From positions 82,359,675-82,423,674 of the forward strand of contig NC_090322.1 of the NCBI RefSeq assembly GCF_040869045.1: DNA of 64,000 nt. Reading direction: 5' to 3'. This stretch comes from Eurosta solidaginis (lineage: Eukaryota; Arthropoda; Insecta; Diptera; Tephritidae). The notes under the pieces were generated by a model, which made no database searches, was not told the DNA's origin, and saw only the letters and a program-made list of their open reading frames with translations. Shown in pieces: positions 60,141-64,000 of this stretch. The translations under genes and the position numbers were made by a program. How positions within the stretch are numbered: the first letter of the stretch is position 1; each line of letters begins with the position of its first letter.

Positions 60141-63100
60141 ATACTCAGTTGAGCAGAGCTCACAGAGTATATTAACTTTGATTGAATAACGGTTGGTTGT
60201 ACAGGTATAAAGAAATCGAGATAGATATAGACTTCCATATATCAAAATCATCAGGATCGAAAAAAAATTTGTTTGAGCCATGTCCGTCCATCCGTCCGCC
60301 CGTTAACACGATAACTTGAGTAAATTTTGAGGTATCTTGATGAAATTTGGTATGTAGGTTTCTGAGAACTCATCTCAGATCGCTATTTAAAATGAACGAT
60401 ATCGGACTATAACCACGCCCACTTTTTCGATATCGAAAATTTCGAAAAACCGAAAAAGTGCGATAATTCATTACCAAAGACAGACAAAGCGATGAGACTT
60501 GGTAGGTGGGTTGAACTTATAACGCAGAATCGAAAATTAGTAAAATTTTGGACAATGGGCATGGCACCGCCCACTTTTAAAAGAAGGTAATTTAAAATCT
60601 TTGCAAGCTGTAATTTGGCAGTCGTTGAAGATATCATGATGAAGTTTTGCAGGAACGTTACTCCTATTACTATATGCACGATAATAAAAATTAGCAAAAT
60701 CGGAGAAGGACCACGCCCACTTTAAAAAAATTTTTTTTTTTTAAGTAAAATTTTAACAAAAACTTTCATATCTTTACAGTATATAAGTAAATTATGTCAC
60801 CATTCAACTCCAGTAATGATATGGTGCAACAAAATACAAAAATAAAAGAAAATTTCAAAACGGGTGTGTGGCTCCGCCCTTTTTCATTTAATTTGTCTAA
60901 GATACTTTTAATACCATAAGTCGAACAAAAATTTACCAATCCTTTTGAAATTTAGTAGGGGCATAGATTTGATGACTTTAACTGTTTTCTGTGAAAATGG
61001 GCGAAATAGGTTGAAGCCACGCCCAGTTTTTATACGCAGTCGTCCGTCTGTCCTTACGCTCGGCCCTTAACACGATAACTTCAGAAAAAATCGACATATC
61101 TTTACTGAACTTAGTTCACGCACTTACCTGAACTCACTTTATCTTGGTATAAAAAATGAACGAAATCCGACTATGACCACGCCCACTTTTTTGATATCGA
61201 ATATTACGAAAAATGAAAAAAATGCTATAATTCTATACCAAATACGAAAAAAGGGATGAAACATGGTAATTGGATGGGTTTATTGACGCGAAATATAACT
61301 TTAGAAAAAACATTGTAAAATGGTTGTGACACCTACCATATTAAGTAGAAGAAAATGAAAAAGTTCTGCAGTGCGAAATAAAAACCCTTGAAATTTTGGC
61401 AGGTATTACATATATAAATTAATTAGCGGTATCCAACAGATGATGTTCTGGGTCACCCTGGTCCACAGTTTGGTCGATATCTGGAAAATGCCTTCACATA
61501 TACAACTACCACCACTCCCTTTTAAAACTCTCATTAATACCTTTAATTTGATACCAACATCGTACAAACACATTCTAGAGTCACCCCTGGTCCACCGTTA
61601 TGGCGATATCTCGAAAAGGCGTCCACCTATAGAACTAAGCCCCACGCCCTTTTAAAATACTCATTAACAGCTTTCATTTGATACCCATATCTTACAAACA
61701 TATTCTAGAGTCACCCCTGGTCCACCTTTATGGCGATATCTCGAAAAGGCGACCACCTATACAACTACCACCACTCCATTTTAAAACCCTCATTAATACC
61801 TTTAATTTTATACCCATATCGTACAAACACATTCTAGAGTCGCCCCTTGTCCACCTTTATGGCGATATTTCGCAACGGCTTCCACCTATAGAACTAAGGT
61901 CCACTCCCTTTTAAAATACTCATTAACACCTTTAATTTTATATCCATATCGTACAAACATATTCTAGAGTCACCCCTGGTCCACCTTTATGGCGATATTT
62001 CGCAACGGCTTCCACCTATAGAAAAAGGCCCACTCCCTTTTAAAATACTGATTAACACCGTTCGTTTGATACCCATATTGTACAAACGCATTCTAGAGTC
62101 ACCCCTGGTCCACCTTTATGGCGATATCTCGAAAAGGCGACCACCTATACAGCTACCACCCCTCCCTTTTAAAACCCTCATTAATACCTTTAATTTGATA
62201 CCCATATCGTACAAAGAAATTCTAGGGTCACCCCAGCTACACCTTTATGGCGATATTTTGCAACGGCTTCCACCTATAGAACTAAGGCTCACTTCCTTTT
62301 AAAATACTCATTAACACCTTTCGTTTGATAACCATATTGTATAAACGCATTCTAGACTCACCCCTGGTCCACCTTTATGGCGATATCTCGAAAAGGCGAC
62401 CCCCCATACAACTACCACCGCTCCCTTTTAAAACCCTCATTAATACCTTTAATTTTATACCCATATCGTACAAACACATTCTAGAGTCACCCCTGGTCCA
62501 CCTTTATGGCGATATTTCGCAACGGCTTCCATCTATAGAACTAAGGCGCACTCCCTTTTAAAATACTCATTAACACCTTTCTTTTGATACCCATATTGTA
62601 CAAACGCATTCTAGAGTCACCCCTGGTCCACCTTTATGGCGATATCTTTGAAAAGGCGACCACCTATACAGCTACCACCACTCCCTTTTAAAACCCTCAT
62701 TAATACCTTTAATTTTATACCCATATCGTACAAACACATTCTAGAGTCACCCCTGGTCCACCTTTATGGCTATATTTCGCAACGGCTTCCATCTATAGAA
62801 CTAAGGCCCACTCCCTTTTAAAATACTCATTAACACCTTTCGTTTGATACCCATATTGTACAAACCCATTCTAGAGTCATCCCTGGTCCACCTTTATGGC
62901 GATATACCGAAAAGGCGACCACCTATCCAACTACCACCACTCCCTTTTAAAACCCTCATTAATACCTTTAATTTTATACCCATATCGTACAAACATCTTC
63001 TAGAGTCACCCCTGGCCCACCTTTATGGCGATATTTCGTATCGGCTTCCACCTATAGAACTAAGGCCCACTCCCTTTAAAATAATCAGTAGCACCTTTCT

Positions 63101-64000
63101 TTTGATACCCATATTGTACAAACACATTCTAGAGTCACCCCTGGTCCACCTTTATGGCGATATCTCGAAAAAGCGACCACCTATAGAACGAAGACCCACT
63201 CCCTTTTACAAATACTTATTAACACCTTTCGTTTGACACCCATATCGTACAAACAAAGTCTAAGTTGCGATACCTCGAAAAGGCGTCCACCTATAGAACT
63301 AAGTCCCACCTTCTTTTAAAATACTCATTAACACCTTTCTTTTGATACCCATATTGTACAGGCGCATTCTAGATTCACCCCTGGTCCCCCCTTATGGCGA
63401 TATCTCGAAAAGGCGACCACCTATACAACTACCACCATCCATTTTAAACCCCTCATTAATACCTTTAATTTTATACCCATATCGTACAAACACATTCTAG
63501 AGTCACCCCTGGTCCACCTTTATCACTAAATCTCTGAAAAGGCGATCACATATACAACTACCACCACTCCCTTTTAAAACCCCCATTAATACCTTTAATT
63601 TGATACCCATATTGTACAAACAAATTCTAGGGTCACCCCTGGTCCACCTTTATGGCGATATCTCGAAACAGCGTCCAGCTATGGAACTAAGGATCACTCC
63701 CTTTAAAATACTCAGTAACACCTTTCTTTTGATACCCATATTGTACAAACAAATTCTAGGTTCACCCCTGGTCCACCTTTATGGCGATATCTCGAAACGG
63801 CGTCCACCTATGGAACTGAGAATTACTCCCTTTTAAAATACACATTAACACATTTCATTTTATACCCATATCGTGCAAAAAAATTCTAGAGTCAACCCTG
63901 ATCCACCTTTATGGCGTCCACCTATAGAACTATGGCCCACTCCCTCATAAAATACTCTTTCATTTGATAGACATGTCATACAAACACATTCCAGGGTTTC
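60141..64000 (+). mobile_element. DINE-1/Helentron-like element, copy 6, runs off the window
   Basis: Starts atactcagttgag after tattgcgttttt in a type-B monomer. Short, impure GTCC block (60282-60302). The 5' body is like copies 1 and 5; the central array starts near 61450 and fills the rest. The last bases (catgtcatacaaacacattccagg) match text that lies about 100 bp before the end in complete copies, so only the 3' subterminal repeat and hairpin are outside the window. Confidence 0.85.
61450..63970 (+). repeat. Central tandem repeat of copy 6, dimeric ~259-bp higher-order form
   Basis: Two unit kinds alternate: one with tctcgaaaaggcgaccacc and ctaccaccactccc, the other with tttcgcaacggcttccacc and aaggcccactccc, giving a dimer of about 259 bp (for example 62066 to 62325). 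One 43-codon period is open over three units (62844-63236), repeating SPLVHLYGDIS, but I judge it non-coding. Confidence 0.92.

Noticed and set aside
1..64000. CRISPR array
   Set aside because: The repeats are long tandem units without unique spacers, in a eukaryotic context.

Overview
The window is eukaryotic repeat DNA with no recognisable cellular gene. About 40 kb of it is one AT-rich satellite with a monomer of roughly 277 bp. By arithmetic that is about 145 tandem copies, all in the same orientation. The array is interrupted by transposable elements and looks like heterochromatin of a higher (schizophoran) fly. Three things point to a fly, possibly a tephritid-like one: six DINE-1/Helentron-type elements with a (GTCC)n block and a 3' hairpin; a Copia element whose primer-binding site matches the fly initiator tRNA-Met; and a tRNA-derived SINE I associate from memory with fruit-fly genomes. 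I could not check the species call.

Layout: satellite 1-1706; 3'-truncated Helentron copy 1 (1707-3894); satellite to 8139; a defective Copia-type LTR retrotransposon (8140-13331) with a nested 632-bp inverted-repeat element (12468-13099); satellite 13332-21378; short truncated Helentron copy 2 (21379-21910); satellite to 24336; full-length Helentron copy 3 (24337-28127); satellite with a SINE at 28314-28638; satellite to 38125; Helentron copy 4 (38126-41884), nearly identical to copy 3; satellite; a tRNA-like fold-back composite (43079-44259) flanked by a 13-bp duplication; satellite to 48607; Helentron copy 5 (48608-51451); satellite to 60140; Helentron copy 6 (60141 to the window end).

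How the parts relate: every Helentron copy begins at the same T-run of the satellite monomer, and the three complete copies rejoin the monomer at the next base. The Helentrons carry a second satellite inside them, a 128-130-bp tandem repeat that is homogenised differently in each copy, so this is a satellite inside a transposon inside a satellite. The outer array shows higher-order structure: 11/12-monomer and 8-monomer repeats near 15.8-20.9 kb, a paralogous block offset by about 46.8 kb, and monomer subclasses marked by fixed deletions. The retrotransposon, SINE and fold-back element each sit at a different T-rich point of the monomer with their own target-site duplications.

The only protein-coding remnants are Copia gag and pol, broken by several stops and frameshifts although the two LTRs are almost identical.
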